From: DAOUBF01 sp034432795
GTDB lineage: Bacteria > Chloroflexota > Anaerolineae > DSLN01
Reading direction: 5' to 3'
Assembly (NCBI GenBank): GCA_034432795.1
Contig: DAOUBF010000046.1
Coordinates: 1-57,887, forward strand
Length of the DNA stretch: 57,887 nt
The position numbers were made by a program, and so were the translations under genes. Of the stretch, positions 1 to 9,082 are shown in pieces (positions within the stretch are counted from its first letter, which is position 1; the number at the start of each line of letters is the position of its first letter). The notes below the pieces were generated by a model, which ran no database searches, was not told the origin of the DNA, and saw nothing but the letters and a program-made list of their open reading frames with translations.

Positions 1-180
1 CATGAATAAGAACATCCATCCGTTTCCTCCGCTTCGCTGACAGCCTCGCCAGAGTGCATTTCACATGGGGGCAGCCATGTGATTGAAATCGCGTCTGTAG
101 GAGCGCACAGCCGTGCACCCCAGTCGTAGGAAACTCAAGTCGTAGAACCCCGTTTTCTCTAAGAAAACGAGTTTCTACCA

Positions 181-223
181 GCGACGGACCTCGCAGGTTG
201 TCAAGACCTGCGAGGTCCGTCGC
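181..223. repeat. Perfect 18-bp inverted repeat with 7-nt loop
   Basis: The arms at 181-198 and 206-223 are exact reverse complements around the loop TGTCAAG. The arm core (ACCTGCGAGGT) resembles the ACCTGCCAGGT palindrome at 13095-13127. There is no T-run, so it is more likely a REP-like repeat than a terminator. Nothing else is recognisable in 1-282. Confidence 0.75.
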
Positions 224-282
224 ACTTGCCTGGCCAATGTTAAGAAAGGTGATTATTTAAGGTTTAACGCAACAAAAATGTC

Positions 283-312
283 TTGACAAAGCCCCATCGG
301 AGGGGCTATAAT
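283..312 (+). promoter_or_regulatory. Sigma-70 type promoter for the small CxxC protein gene
   Basis: TTGACA (283-288) and TATAAT (307-312) are both perfect hexamers, separated by 18 bp. The predicted start of transcription near 319 gives a leader of roughly 70 nt before the ATG at 387. Confidence 0.8.
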
Positions 313-386
313 AGCGTCAAGTGCTTGAGGATGGATGGTAAATTGGGGCCGGTAGCGCCCCGGTGCTGGTTGGGAGTGAGCGGTGT

Positions 387-719
387 ATGTACACACGCAA
401 TGAGTTAATGTTCCCCCCCTACGCGATCCCCGCGTTGCGTGATCTGCGAGGTGAGGAATGGCGCCAGTTGGTAGAACGCGTCGCGGCGTTGCCGCCGACA
501 CACCCGGATAGCCTGGCCTTTTCCCTGATGATGATCCGCCTGGACGGGTGCATGTCGTGCGAGACGGATAGCTACCGCGCCATGCGCGGCTGCATCCTGT
601 GCGCGCAGCAGACCATCCGGCGCTATAAGGGCACAGATCAGGAGTTGCTCCAGGCCTATGAGGAGGCCCGGCGCGATGTCGTGGCCTTCCTGGCGAGCGA
701 GATCAAGTTGGCCGCATAA
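387..719 (+). CDS. Small protein with paired CxxC motifs, function unknown
   Basis: A 110-aa soluble protein. Two CxxC pairs (CMSC and CILC, 10 residues apart) flank a conserved-looking segment and suggest a Zn or Fe-S site; this is inference. The C-terminal third is a charged helix. The ATG at 387 is preferred because GGGAG lies about 11 nt upstream; a GTG at 363 in the same frame would add eight residues. It has its own strong promoter and converges on dnaA. I do not recognise a named family and do not assign a function. Confidence 0.75.
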   Translation: MYTRNELMFPPYAIPALRDLRGEEWRQLVERVAALPPTHPDSLAFSLMMIRLDGCMSCETDSYRAMRGCILCAQQTIRRYKGTDQELLQAYEEARRDVVAFLASEIKLAA

Positions 720-720
720 G

Positions 721-750
721 TTCAGCCCCCGGCCAGAACCGGGGGCTGAA
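721..750. terminator. Stem-loop between convergent genes
   Basis: A 12-bp perfect stem (721-732 with 739-750) and a 6-nt loop sit between the stop of the small CxxC gene and the stop of dnaA. The T-tract is poor on both sides, so it may be a weak bidirectional terminator or an mRNA end stabiliser. Confidence 0.5.
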
Positions 751-753
751 GGC

Positions 754-2109
754 TTATCTTACCCCCTCCTTCTGATACAACCGCGTCCGGATCGCCATAA
801 CCTGGCGACGTATTTCATTGTCGCGCTCAATCAGGTCGCTGATCTTCTCGCAGCCATGTAACACGGTGGTGTGATCGCGCCCGCCCAGGACCTCGCCGAT
901 TTGGGGCAGGGAAATGCCGATCTCCTCGCGCAGCAGGAACATGGCGATCTGGCGGGGCAGGGCGATCTCGGCGTTGCGGCTGCGCCCCTTCAGTGCCGCG
1001 ACGTCCAGGCCGTAGTGGCTCGCCACCGCCGCAATGATCTCCTCCGGCGTGCGGGCGCTGCGCTGGGGCACCAGATCAACGAGCGCGTTCATCGCCAGTT
1101 CCACCGTGAGCGGCTGGTTCGTCAGCCGGGCGGTCGCCAGCACGCGGTTCAGCGCGCCCTCCAGTTCGCGGATGTTGCTGTGGATTTCGCGGGCAATGTA
1201 TTGGAGGACAGGATCAGGGACCTGGGCGCGTAGCGATTCGGCCTTGAAGCGCAGGATGGCGATACGTGTCTCCAGGTCGGGCGGCTGGATGTCGGCGATC
1301 AATCCCCACTCAAAGCGCGAGCGCAACCGCTCTTCCAATGTAGACAGCGCCTTAGGAGGCCGGTCGCTGGAGATGACCAGTTGTTTGTCCTGGCTGTGCA
1401 GGGTGTTAAATGTGTGGAAGAACTCCTCCTGGGTGCTCTCCTTGCCCGCGATGAATTGAATGTCGTCAATCAACAGCACGTCAATCGTGCGGTATTTGTC
1501 GCGGAAGGCCTCTGTCGTGCGGGCGCGGATGGCGTTGATCAGGTCGTTGGTGAACTCCTCGGAGGAGACGTAGAGGATGTGCAGGCCCCGTGCACGGCAG
1601 GCGTGGCCGATGGCGTGCAACAGGTGCGTCTTGCCCAGGCCAACGCCCCCGTAGATGAACAGCGGGTTGTACGCCTGGGCCGGGTTCTCGGCGGCGGCCA
1701 GCGAGGCCGCATGGGCCAGCCGGTTGTTCGGGCCGACGACAAAGGTATCAAAGGTGTATTTGGGGCTGAGGCCATCGGCGGCGACCGGAGCCGGGTGAGG
1801 CGTGGGCGTGGCCTCGGCAGCGCTCAATAAGGGGCCCAGATCGGCCTGCGGCGGCGCGTCGTCCTGCGTCCAGACGACATATTTGACTTCCACGCTGCGC
1901 CCGACGATGCCGTTCAGCGTGCGCTTGATCGTCCCGCTCAGCCGGTTCTCCAGCCAGTCCTTGGCATAGGCAGAACTGACGCCGATGACAAAGGTGCCAT
2001 CCTCATAGGCCACCACGCGACTGGTCTTGAACCAGGTGTCAAAGGTGGCCTTGGTCATCTGCAGTTGCAGCTCGCCCAGGGCGGCCTGCCAGACCTGCTC
2101 GGGTTTCAT
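754..2109 (-). CDS. dnaA: Chromosomal replication initiator protein DnaA
   Basis: 451 aa, usual length for DnaA. Domain I spans about residues 1-80, followed by a short Ala/Pro-rich linker (85-112). The AAA+ domain carries Walker A GGVGLGKT (154-161) and Walker B VLLIDD (211-216). The C-terminal DNA-binding domain has GGRDHTTVLHGC near the end. It would bind DnaA boxes and open the origin. The ATG at 2109 matches the family N-terminus (MKPEQVWQ); an upstream ATG in frame at 2160 would add 17 atypical residues. The gene is divergent from a thioredoxin gene; dnaN is not adjacent. I saw no cluster of TTATCCACA boxes in the flanks, so I cannot place oriC here. Confidence 0.97.
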   Translation of the reverse strand: MKPEQVWQAALGELQLQMTKATFDTWFKTSRVVAYEDGTFVIGVSSAYAKDWLENRLSGTIKRTLNGIVGRSVEVKYVVWTQDDAPPQADLGPLLSAAEATPTPHPAPVAADGLSPKYTFDTFVVGPNNRLAHAASLAAAENPAQAYNPLFIYGGVGLGKTHLLHAIGHACRARGLHILYVSSEEFTNDLINAIRARTTEAFRDKYRTIDVLLIDDIQFIAGKESTQEEFFHTFNTLHSQDKQLVISSDRPPKALSTLEERLRSRFEWGLIADIQPPDLETRIAILRFKAESLRAQVPDPVLQYIAREIHSNIRELEGALNRVLATARLTNQPLTVELAMNALVDLVPQRSARTPEEIIAAVASHYGLDVAALKGRSRNAEIALPRQIAMFLLREEIGISLPQIGEVLGGRDHTTVLHGCEKISDLIERDNEIRRQVMAIRTRLYQKEGVR

Positions 2110-2150
2110 GCGCGAACCCCCGCTATCGGATACATCCAGCCTCCAGGAGC

Positions 2151-2179
2151 ATTCTAGCAAAGCCGCCCCAGCCTGGCAA
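2151..2179 (-). promoter_or_regulatory. dnaA promoter
   Basis: On the minus strand, TTGCCA (2174-2179) and TAGAAT (2151-2156) are spaced by 17 bp. Transcription would start near 2144, about 35 nt before the dnaA ATG. Confidence 0.65.
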
Positions 2180-2243
2180 CGGCTTCCCCTACTCCAATTC
2201 TTAAAAATCTCGCGCTTTTAAACTCTTGTGTAAGCGGGCATCC

Positions 2244-2272
2244 TTGACAGAGGCCTTGAGAGATTGTAGCAT
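2244..2272 (+). promoter_or_regulatory. Thioredoxin gene promoter
   Basis: TTGACA (2244-2249), 17-bp spacer, TAGCAT (2267-2272). The transcript carries a GGAG Shine-Dalgarno sequence at about 2292 before the ATG at 2303. Confidence 0.6.
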
Positions 2273-2302
2273 AGAGGTAAAAGTAAAGTTAAGGAGTCAA
2301 AC

Positions 2303-2638
2303 ATGGCGAAGCCGATTGAAGTGACAGACGCGACATTTAAGCAGGAAGTGTTAGAGGCAGACAAGCCCGTCTTGGTGGACTTTTGGGCGGAGTGGTGTAT
2401 GCCCTGTCATGCGATTGCCCCCTATGTGGAGGCCATCGCTAATGAGTATGCGGGCAAGCTGAAGGTCGCCAAGCTGGACATTGACAGCAATATGGCCACC
2501 GCGACCCAATACCAGGTGTGGAGCATCCCCACGCTGATCCTGTTCAAGAATGGGCAGCCGGTGGAGCGCGTGACAGGGGCCATGCCCAAGCAGCGCATCT
2601 TGAGCTACATCCTCCCGCACCTCAACGGCGGCTCATAG
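2303..2638 (+). CDS. trxA: Thioredoxin
   Basis: 111 aa, a single thioredoxin domain without signal peptide, so cytoplasmic. The active site is WCMPC (31-35) in place of the common WCGPC, and the cis-proline motif is IPT (75-77). It reduces protein disulfides using electrons from thioredoxin reductase, which is not in this window. Met in the CxxC dipeptide may shift the redox potential; that effect is inference. A good GGAG ribosome site precedes the ATG. Divergent from dnaA and convergent with the thiolase. Confidence 0.95.
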   Translation: MAKPIEVTDATFKQEVLEADKPVLVDFWAEWCMPCHAIAPYVEAIANEYAGKLKVAKLDIDSNMATATQYQVWSIPTLILFKNGQPVERVTGAMPKQRILSYILPHLNGGS

Positions 2639-2656
2639 ACGGCAGACCACAGAAGC

Positions 2657-3799
2657 CTATATTCGCTCAATAATGGTGGCGTTGGCCATGCCACCGCCCT
2701 CACAAATAGCGATCAGCGCGTAGCGCCCTTGCCGCCGTTCCAACTCATACAGCGCCGTCCCCAGCAACCGCGTCCCGCTGGCCCCCACCGGGTGGCCCAG
2801 GGCAATGGCACCGCCGTTGACGTTGACCCGCTCCCAAGGTACCCCGATCTCGTGCTGCCAGGCCAGAACGACCGAGGCAAAGGCTTCGTTGACCTCAAAC
2901 AGGTCTATATCGTCCACCTCTAACCCGGCGCGCTGGAGCACCTTGCGCGTGGCCGGGATCGGCCCGGTGAGCATCAGCACCGGGTCCGAACCGACGACGG
3001 CGAAGGCCACAAAGCGGGCGCGGGGGCGCAGGCCGAGAGCCTGGGCCGTCTCAGCAGAGGCGATCAGCACCGCGCTGGCGCCATCGGAGATCTGGCTGGC
3101 GTTGCCAGCGGTGATGAGTTCCAGGCCGGGGAAGGCCGGTTCCAGCGCGGCCATCTTCTCTAACGAAGTATCGGGGCGGATGCCCTCATCGGCGGCCAGG
3201 CCATTGACAGGGATGATCTCCGCACTGAAATAGCCTGCAGCCTGGGCCGCCGCCGCACGACGATGGCTCTCGTAACTGAAGCGGTCCAGGTCTTCGCGGG
3301 TGAACCCCCAGCGGCGAGCGATCAACTCGGCGCTGAGCGCCTGGTCAAACCAGGGCCGATCCAGGTGGTAGCGCTGCGCCAGGCGCTCGGTCAAGGGCGT
3401 GCCCGGCCCGTTGCGGAAGTTGCTCCCCAACGGCACACGTGACATGGCCTCAACGCCACCGGCGATCACCAAATCATAGGCGCCGGCCATAACGCCCTGG
3501 GCGGCGAAATGCGCCGCCTGCAGGCTGGAGCCGCACTGGCGGTCCAGCGTCACGCCGGGCACCGACTCTGGCAGGCCGGCGGTGAGCCAGGCGTTGCGGG
3601 CGATATTGAGCGCCTGCTCCCCGATCTGGCCCACACAGCCGATGATCACGTCATCCACCTGGGCCGGGTTGAGGTGAGTGCGCTGGATCAAAGCGGTTAA
3701 CAGGTCGGCAAGCAAATCCACAGGGTGCACACCACTCAGCCCTTTGCCGCGCTTGCCAAAGGGCGTGCGCACCGCATCCAGAATGACAGCCTCGCGCAT
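2657..3799 (-). CDS. Acetyl-CoA acyltransferase (thiolase family)
   Basis: 380 aa. The nucleophilic Cys lies in DRQCGSS (Cys89). The C-terminal half has NGGAIALGHPVGASG with the catalytic His and a final CEGGG motif with the second catalytic Cys. It condenses or cleaves acyl-CoA and acetyl-CoA in fatty-acid, acetoacetyl-CoA or PHB metabolism. No hydroxyacyl-CoA dehydrogenase or CoA transferase is adjacent, so degradative and biosynthetic roles cannot be separated. Single-gene transcription unit. Confidence 0.93.
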   Translation of the reverse strand: MREAVILDAVRTPFGKRGKGLSGVHPVDLLADLLTALIQRTHLNPAQVDDVIIGCVGQIGEQALNIARNAWLTAGLPESVPGVTLDRQCGSSLQAAHFAAQGVMAGAYDLVIAGGVEAMSRVPLGSNFRNGPGTPLTERLAQRYHLDRPWFDQALSAELIARRWGFTREDLDRFSYESHRRAAAAQAAGYFSAEIIPVNGLAADEGIRPDTSLEKMAALEPAFPGLELITAGNASQISDGASAVLIASAETAQALGLRPRARFVAFAVVGSDPVLMLTGPIPATRKVLQRAGLEVDDIDLFEVNEAFASVVLAWQHEIGVPWERVNVNGGAIALGHPVGASGTRLLGTALYELERRQGRYALIAICEGGGMANATIIERI

Positions 3800-3905
3800 G
3801 GTTGCTCCTTATCTCCTCTCTTAAGGCGGTTATATTACACGAATTGGTTCAACCTGAAAAGTATCCGCCCCCTTGGGATCGGGCGGCACGGCCCGATCCC
3901 AAAGT

Positions 3906-3952
3906 GCATTCCCCCCACCCATCCCCTCCCCCACCAAGGGGAGGGGATGGCC
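3906..3952. repeat. Family 1 GC-rich palindromic repeat
   Basis: A C-rich arm (CCCCTCCCCC) faces a G-rich arm (GGGGAGGGG) across a short spacer. Same style as copies at 9.1, 18.4, 21.2, 25.8, 31.7, 45.4, 51.6 and 57.9 kb. Confidence 0.7.
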
Positions 3953-3995
3953 GAATGCGGTCGGGCCACTGCGCCTGGATAGAACATCGGTTCTA

Positions 3996-4023
3996 TTGCA
4001 TTCTTTATTTTTTTAAGTATAAT
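3996..4023 (+). promoter_or_regulatory. Promoter predicting a leaderless mRNA
   Basis: TTGCAT (3996-4001), 16-bp spacer, TATAAT (4018-4023). Only 7 nt separate the -10 box from the ATG at 4031, so transcription should start at or within 1-2 nt of the start codon. No Shine-Dalgarno sequence precedes the gene. Confidence 0.7.
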
Positions 4024-4030
4024 TGTTTGT

Positions 4031-5389
4031 ATGCACCCGGAGCCTTGGAGGGCAGGGCGTCTTCTCTGGCCTGCCCTTCTCTTATCAGCCCTGGCGTTAG
4101 CCAGTTGGGCGCCGGTTACACAGGCCCAATCCCCCGATTTCGGCGCGGAAATCTTCGCGCTGACCAATTCCATTCGTGCCGAGCACGGCCTGCCTGCTTA
4201 TCTCTGGGACGAACGCCTGGCGGCTGCGGCCCGCCGCCACGCCAATGACATGGCCAACACCGGCTGGATTTCACATACCGGCTCGGACGGCACCCGCGTC
4301 CGTGACCGCGCCCGCGAGGCCGGCTACCCCGGCTTTAGTTGGGGGCTGGTGGTCGGCGAGAACATCTACGGCGGCTACACCCACAACCGCCCATCAGATG
4401 CCATGACCTGGTGGATGAACTCCCCGCCCCACCGCAGCCAGATTCTGAGCGCGCGCTTCCGCGAAATGGGCGCGGCCTCGGCCAGCCGCGATGGCACCAC
4501 CTACTACGTGGCGGTCTTCGGCGACCGGCCCGATGTCCCGGCGGAGTCGCCGCCCCCAGCACCGCCGCCCCCATCCGCGCTCGCCCCCGCTGAATCGGCG
4601 CCCGTCGCCTCCGGCCCGCCAACCACGCTCCCAGACGGCTCCATTGTCTACACCATTCAGCCGGGGGATACACTGTACGCCATCTGGCGGCGGTTCGGCG
4701 TGTCCGTCAAGGACCTCATGGCGCTCAACCACCTGAGCGAGGACAGCATCCTTTACCCCGGCCAGCAGATCGTGATCAGCCTGGGCCAGGCCGGGGCAGC
4801 GCCGGAAAGCCTGTCCACCCCCCTGGATCGGCCCATCACGCAGCCCGCCGACCTGAACAACCTGCCGCCTGGGGCGGTGGTGTACACGGTGCAGCCAGGG
4901 GATACGTTACTGGCGATCGCCTTGCGCTACGGCGTCAACCCGGATGACATTGCCGCGCTCAATGCGCTGCCTGACGTAAATGTGCTCGCCATTGGACAGA
5001 GGCTGGTAATCAGCCTGACGCCCCTGGAGGCGCCCGCAGCGGCAGCGCCACTCCCCACCCGTCCAGCCCAGGCCAGTCCGGGCCTGGCCCGTTCCGGCGC
5101 AAAAGCGCCCGCCGGCTGGCCAGTCCACATCGTGCGCGAGGGGGATACGCTATCTGCGATTGCCTGGCAGTACGACGTGAGCGTAGATGAACTGGTCAGG
5201 CTGAACCGGCTAAGCGACCCTGACGCGCTGGCGATCGGTCAGGTGCTCGTCCTCAGCGCCATGCCAGAGTGGGTCTATAACACAGCGAACACCGACCGCC
5301 CCCCGCACCCGCGCTTTCCGGTGTGGCTGATCGCTACCCCTCAGGGCAGTGACTTCGCCTCGCCGCACCATATCCCGCAGGGCAGCTAG
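4031..5389 (+). CDS. Secreted CAP (SCP/PR1) domain protein with three LysM repeats
   Basis: 452 aa. N-terminal signal peptide (about 1-32, with an Ala/Leu-rich core). CAP domain about 38-165, with family-typical GENIY and PPHR motifs. Three LysM modules near 210-254, 286-331 and 367-410, each starting with Y/H-x-V/I-x-x-GDTL and ending in a GQxLVI-like strand, are joined by Pro/Ala-rich linkers. LysM binds peptidoglycan glycans, so the protein is probably cell-wall attached. CAP domains of bacteria have no settled activity. The start is supported by the promoter 7 nt upstream. Confidence 0.93.
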   Translation: MHPEPWRAGRLLWPALLLSALALASWAPVTQAQSPDFGAEIFALTNSIRAEHGLPAYLWDERLAAAARRHANDMANTGWISHTGSDGTRVRDRAREAGYPGFSWGLVVGENIYGGYTHNRPSDAMTWWMNSPPHRSQILSARFREMGAASASRDGTTYYVAVFGDRPDVPAESPPPAPPPPSALAPAESAPVASGPPTTLPDGSIVYTIQPGDTLYAIWRRFGVSVKDLMALNHLSEDSILYPGQQIVISLGQAGAAPESLSTPLDRPITQPADLNNLPPGAVVYTVQPGDTLLAIALRYGVNPDDIAALNALPDVNVLAIGQRLVISLTPLEAPAAAAPLPTRPAQASPGLARSGAKAPAGWPVHIVREGDTLSAIAWQYDVSVDELVRLNRLSDPDALAIGQVLVLSAMPEWVYNTANTDRPPHPRFPVWLIATPQGSDFASPHHIPQGS

Positions 5390-5404
5390 CCCTGGCTGGC
5401 CGGG

Positions 5405-6241
5405 CTAGTCGGCCAGGGTATAGCCGGAGCCGCGCAGGTTGATCAGGTAGCGTGGCTGGTTGGGGTCAGGCTCAATCTTCCGCCGCAGGTTGCTCAGGTG
5501 CGCCCGCAGCACCTGCCGCGCCTCATACTCCTCCAGGTCATAGCCATGCAGGCGCCGCACCAGTTCAGCACAAGAAAGCACTTCGCCCGGCGCCCGCGCC
5601 AGGCAGGCCAGCAGGTCAAACTCGGTCCGGGTGAGATCTATCAATTGACCATCGCGCTGCACCTGCCGTCGTCGCAGGTCAATGCGCAAGCCGCCACGCT
5701 CAATGACCTCCGGCTCGGCTGCGGCCAGGCGGCCAGCTCCCCCTGGCAGCGAGAACTCGCCGCTCTCGTCCAGCGCCTGGAGGGTGGCCCGCAGGTTGGC
5801 GATAGCGGCCTCGCGTTGCAGCGTCTGGACGCGCTTGCTCACCGCTCGCTCCAGTGTGGCCCGCACATGGTCGTTGTCAAAGGGCTTGGTGAGGTAATCA
5901 TAGGCCCGCAGCCGCAGCGCCTCCACAGCCGTGTCCACGCTGGCATACCCCGTCATGAGGATCACCCCGGTCGTCGGCGCGATCTGCTGAATCTGAGCCA
6001 GCAGGTCAATGCCCGTTAACCCATTCATGCGGATGTCGGACATGACCACATCAAACTCGGTGCGCCGCAGGTGCTCCAAGGCTTCCTCGGCACTCTCCGC
6101 TGTGGTAACCTCATAGCCGCTGCGCCGCAGCAGCTTCTCCAGGCCGATGCGCACTGTGCGCTCATCGTCCACGACCAGGACGCGAGGGGGGCGGCCTAAG
6201 AGGGCCATGAGTGGGCTGGCTTGTGCTGGTGTCTGTATCAT
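5405..6241 (-). CDS. OmpR-type response regulator
   Basis: 278 aa. Receiver domain about 18-135: LVVDDE acidic pair, phospho-acceptor Asp in VVMSDIRM, and the Lys of YLTKPF. A helical linker follows, then a C-terminal winged helix about 175-276 ending in LRGSGYTL. It should bind DNA as a dimer after phosphorylation by the kinase encoded just upstream, whose stop it overlaps by 4 nt, so the two are translationally coupled. The 40-residue linker between domains is longer than in PhoB/OmpR. Target genes are unknown. Confidence 0.93.
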   Translation of the reverse strand: MIQTPAQASPLMALLGRPPRVLVVDDERTVRIGLEKLLRRSGYEVTTAESAEEALEHLRRTEFDVVMSDIRMNGLTGIDLLAQIQQIAPTTGVILMTGYASVDTAVEALRLRAYDYLTKPFDNDHVRATLERAVSKRVQTLQREAAIANLRATLQALDESGEFSLPGGAGRLAAAEPEVIERGGLRIDLRRRQVQRDGQLIDLTRTEFDLLACLARAPGEVLSCAELVRRLHGYDLEEYEARQVLRAHLSNLRRKIEPDPNQPRYLINLRGSGYTLAD

Positions 6242-8985
6242 GGTGCTTTCTCTCCCTGCTCTGCGCTACACGGCAGGCTGACCGTGAAAGTCGTTCCCTG
6301 CCCCGGCTGGCTCGTCACCCGGATGTCCCCGCCATAGTGGTGGATGATGCCCTGGCTGACAAACAGCCCCATGCCGATGCCGCGCGTTTTGGTGGTGAAG
6401 AAGGGTTCAAACAGGTGCGGCATGACCTCCGCTGGGATGCCGTGCCCGGTATCGCTGACATGCACCCGCACCTGCTCTCCCTCCACCTCTGTGCGCACAC
6501 CGATCTGGCCGCCGTTGGGCATGGCCTCAATGGCGTTCAGGAGGAGATTTAAGAACACCTGCTTCAGCCGGCCTGCGTGCGCCCGAACCATCGGGCGCAT
6601 CGGCGACCAGTGGCGCTCCAGCCGCACCTGGGCCTTGCTCAGCTTCTGCTCCACCAGCCTGAGCACCTCGTCCAGGATGATGTCCACATCCACCAGCGCA
6701 GTTTCGCCAACGGCGGGGCGGTAGAAGTCCAGGAACTGGTGAATGAGCTGGCCCGTGCGCTGGATCTCGCTGGCGGCGATCCGCAGGTTGTCCGGGTCCA
6801 CAGGCTCGCCGGCCTCCGCCTCCTCCAGGGCCAGGCCCAGATGGGTCTGGATCGCCTGGAGGGGGTTGTTGATCTCATGAGCAATCGCCGCCGAGAGCTT
6901 GCCCATAGCGGCCATGCGTTCGCTCTCCACCAGCCGGTCTTGAGAGGCTTTCAATTCCTCCGCATAGCGCTGGACGGCGGCATACAACCGGGCGTTGTTC
7001 ACGGCGACCCCCAGTTCGCGGCCTACGGCGATGAGCACATCGCTATCCTCAGGCGTCAACCGTCCGGAGACGACCAGCGCTCCCAGGCAGTCCTCCGGCA
7101 CGACCAGGGGCACCGCCAGGACCGGGTCACACTCCAGTGGGGCCAGCCAGACCGGCTCGCGGCTGGTCACCGCCTGGCGCGCCGCCGCTTCCGCTGCCCG
7201 CGAAGTGGCCTCCGACAGGCCATAGCTGGCAATACAGTGGACAGCAGGCGAATCGGCCTCCGTCTTCTGTCCTCTGTCCTCTGTCAGAAAGAAAGCCGCA
7301 CCCGGCAGACCCATCAGGCGGCGGATCTCGTTCAGCGTATCCCCGGCGATGCCGTCCAGGTCCAGGCGGCGGCTGACCGCTGCGGTGACGGCGTGGAGCG
7401 TGCTCAGATGGCGCGTGCGGGCCGCGACCATGCTTTCCAGCAGGTGCGCGTTGGAGCGGATCTGCTCGTACAGGCGGGCGTTCTCTAGCGCCACCGCGAT
7501 CTGACCGGCCAGGCTCTCCAGCAGGGCAATATCATCTACGGCCAAGTCACGCGGCTGAACGCTCTGCAGGTCAATCACACCGGTCACCCGGTCGGCCAGC
7601 CGGATGGGAATGACCAGTTCATAGCTTATGCCCAGCGGCGGCAAGAGCGCCGTCCCCAGGTGATCGCCCGCGCTGGAGAGCGCCAGAGATTGCCCATGTT
7701 CCACGACCCAGGCAATGGCGGGAGGGGGCGGCGAGGGCAGATGATCGCTCAGGTACAGCGTGACCTGGTCAAACTCAAAGGCCTGGGTCAGGCTCTCCAC
7801 CGTTTTCTCCACGAGCAGGTCCAATTTGAGGATCGCGCTCAGCCGTCGCCCCAACTCATTGATGGCGTGCAGCTTGCGCGACCAACGCTGCTCCTGTTCG
7901 TAGAGGCGCGCCTTCTCCAAGGCCGTCGCCAGGGGCACAGCGACCGCCTCCAGGAAGCGCAGGTCCATCTCTTCTAGAGGGGGGCCATCCGCCGGGCTTT
8001 CCACCTGGAGCAGGCCGAGGATGCGCTGGCCCTGGCGCAGGGGCACCAGCGCCCGCACGCCCAGGCCGGGCAGACCCGATGGCAATTCCTCACCGCCATC
8101 ACTCGCCGGGAGGAACAAGGCCCGCCCGGTGCGCATGATAAATGCGATCACCCCCTGGTCCAGCACCAATCGCGCCGGCGCGCCCCCCGGCCCGGCCTGC
8201 GCCTCCAGGACCAGCTCCTCACCGCGCACCAGATAAAGCGAGCACTGTGGATAGCCGAAATCGCGGGTGAGGACGTTGACCGCCGTATGGCAGATGGCGT
8301 TCTCATCCAGGTTGGCGGCAATGCTCAGGTTCATGCGTTGGGCCAGCGCCAGGCGCACGGCGTAGCGTTCCAGCGTCTCCAGCCGCTGGAGATAGCCCTG
8401 CACCATCTCCGCCTGGGCCATCAGGGCCGAGGCCAGGCGGAGAGCTTCCGGCCCAAACGGTGGCATCCCCGGCGCACGTCCGGCAACCAGGAGGCCCAGA
8501 AGCGTCGCTCCTTGCCAGAGCGGGACCACCAGGGCGCTCTTCATATGCAGGGTCTGGAGGATAGGCTTCAGCGGGCGGTCGGGGAGGGGCCAGGTGTGGG
8601 GCGGGCCGGCCAGAACGAACGGTGCCCGGAAACTCTCCAGATTGACTGTGCCGGGCCAGGGCAGAGGTGCCTCTTCCGCCTCCATCTGGCCGCCCGCAAC
8701 CGGCCCCAGATGGAACAGGCGATTCTGCTCATCCCAGAACAGCCAGGCGCACCGGTCGGCCTCCAAGACCTCTACCGCCACTTCCACCAGGCGCTCAAAG
8801 AACGCGGGGCTATCCGGGACGTCGGCCAATGCCTGGGCAGCGCTTTGCAACCGGCTGAGGCTGTCGGGGAGGGCTACAGGCAGGGGGGCAGACACGCGCC
8901 GGGGCGCGTGTAGCGGGTCCAGCCTGACATCGGAGGCAACGGAACTCATCGGCGCGTCAGCCACATCGTCCTGGCCTGTGTGCAT
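6238..8985 (-). CDS. Soluble multi-GAF sensor histidine kinase
   Basis: 915 aa with no membrane segment. Four consecutive GAF-like domains cover roughly 45-190, 215-365, 380-535 and 545-685. HisKA follows with the phospho-acceptor His703 in AIAHEINNP, then an HATPase_c domain with GIGMG and a terminal TTFTVSLP. GAF domains bind small ligands, cofactors or chromophores; the ligand cannot be read here. The fourth GAF contains a family 2 repeat (7253-7288) translated as EDRGQKTEADS, an in-frame insertion with no homologous role. Partner regulator is the 5405-6241 product. Start uncertain: ATG at 8985 lacks a clear ribosome site, and a second ATG lies at 8949. Confidence 0.93.
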   Translation of the reverse strand: MHTGQDDVADAPMSSVASDVRLDPLHAPRRVSAPLPVALPDSLSRLQSAAQALADVPDSPAFFERLVEVAVEVLEADRCAWLFWDEQNRLFHLGPVAGGQMEAEEAPLPWPGTVNLESFRAPFVLAGPPHTWPLPDRPLKPILQTLHMKSALVVPLWQGATLLGLLVAGRAPGMPPFGPEALRLASALMAQAEMVQGYLQRLETLERYAVRLALAQRMNLSIAANLDENAICHTAVNVLTRDFGYPQCSLYLVRGEELVLEAQAGPGGAPARLVLDQGVIAFIMRTGRALFLPASDGGEELPSGLPGLGVRALVPLRQGQRILGLLQVESPADGPPLEEMDLRFLEAVAVPLATALEKARLYEQEQRWSRKLHAINELGRRLSAILKLDLLVEKTVESLTQAFEFDQVTLYLSDHLPSPPPPAIAWVVEHGQSLALSSAGDHLGTALLPPLGISYELVIPIRLADRVTGVIDLQSVQPRDLAVDDIALLESLAGQIAVALENARLYEQIRSNAHLLESMVAARTRHLSTLHAVTAAVSRRLDLDGIAGDTLNEIRRLMGLPGAAFFLTEDRGQKTEADSPAVHCIASYGLSEATSRAAEAAARQAVTSREPVWLAPLECDPVLAVPLVVPEDCLGALVVSGRLTPEDSDVLIAVGRELGVAVNNARLYAAVQRYAEELKASQDRLVESERMAAMGKLSAAIAHEINNPLQAIQTHLGLALEEAEAGEPVDPDNLRIAASEIQRTGQLIHQFLDFYRPAVGETALVDVDIILDEVLRLVEQKLSKAQVRLERHWSPMRPMVRAHAGRLKQVFLNLLLNAIEAMPNGGQIGVRTEVEGEQVRVHVSDTGHGIPAEVMPHLFEPFFTTKTRGIGMGLFVSQGIIHHYGGDIRVTSQPGQGTTFTVSLPCSAEQGEKAP
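7253..7288. repeat. Family 2 (GACGGACGACGG-like) repeat inside the kinase gene
   Basis: Degenerate run of CCTCCGTC / TGTCCTC units lying in frame in the fourth GAF domain. The same sequence style is found at 17.87, 20.64, 28.29, 36.6, 45.95 and 47.32 kb. Confidence 0.65.
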
Positions 8986-9082
8986 TGTAACAGGGGGGCC
9001 GCCGCGCCGATATAGTCTATTAGTCCCTGACAGGACCAGGGTACCAGTCTCAGTAGATCACCGATCCGCTCCTCTGATTTGT

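Noticed and set aside
2161..2302. Possible oriC beside dnaA
   Set aside because: No cluster of TTATCCACA-like boxes or AT-rich unwinding block on either side of dnaA, and dnaN is absent.
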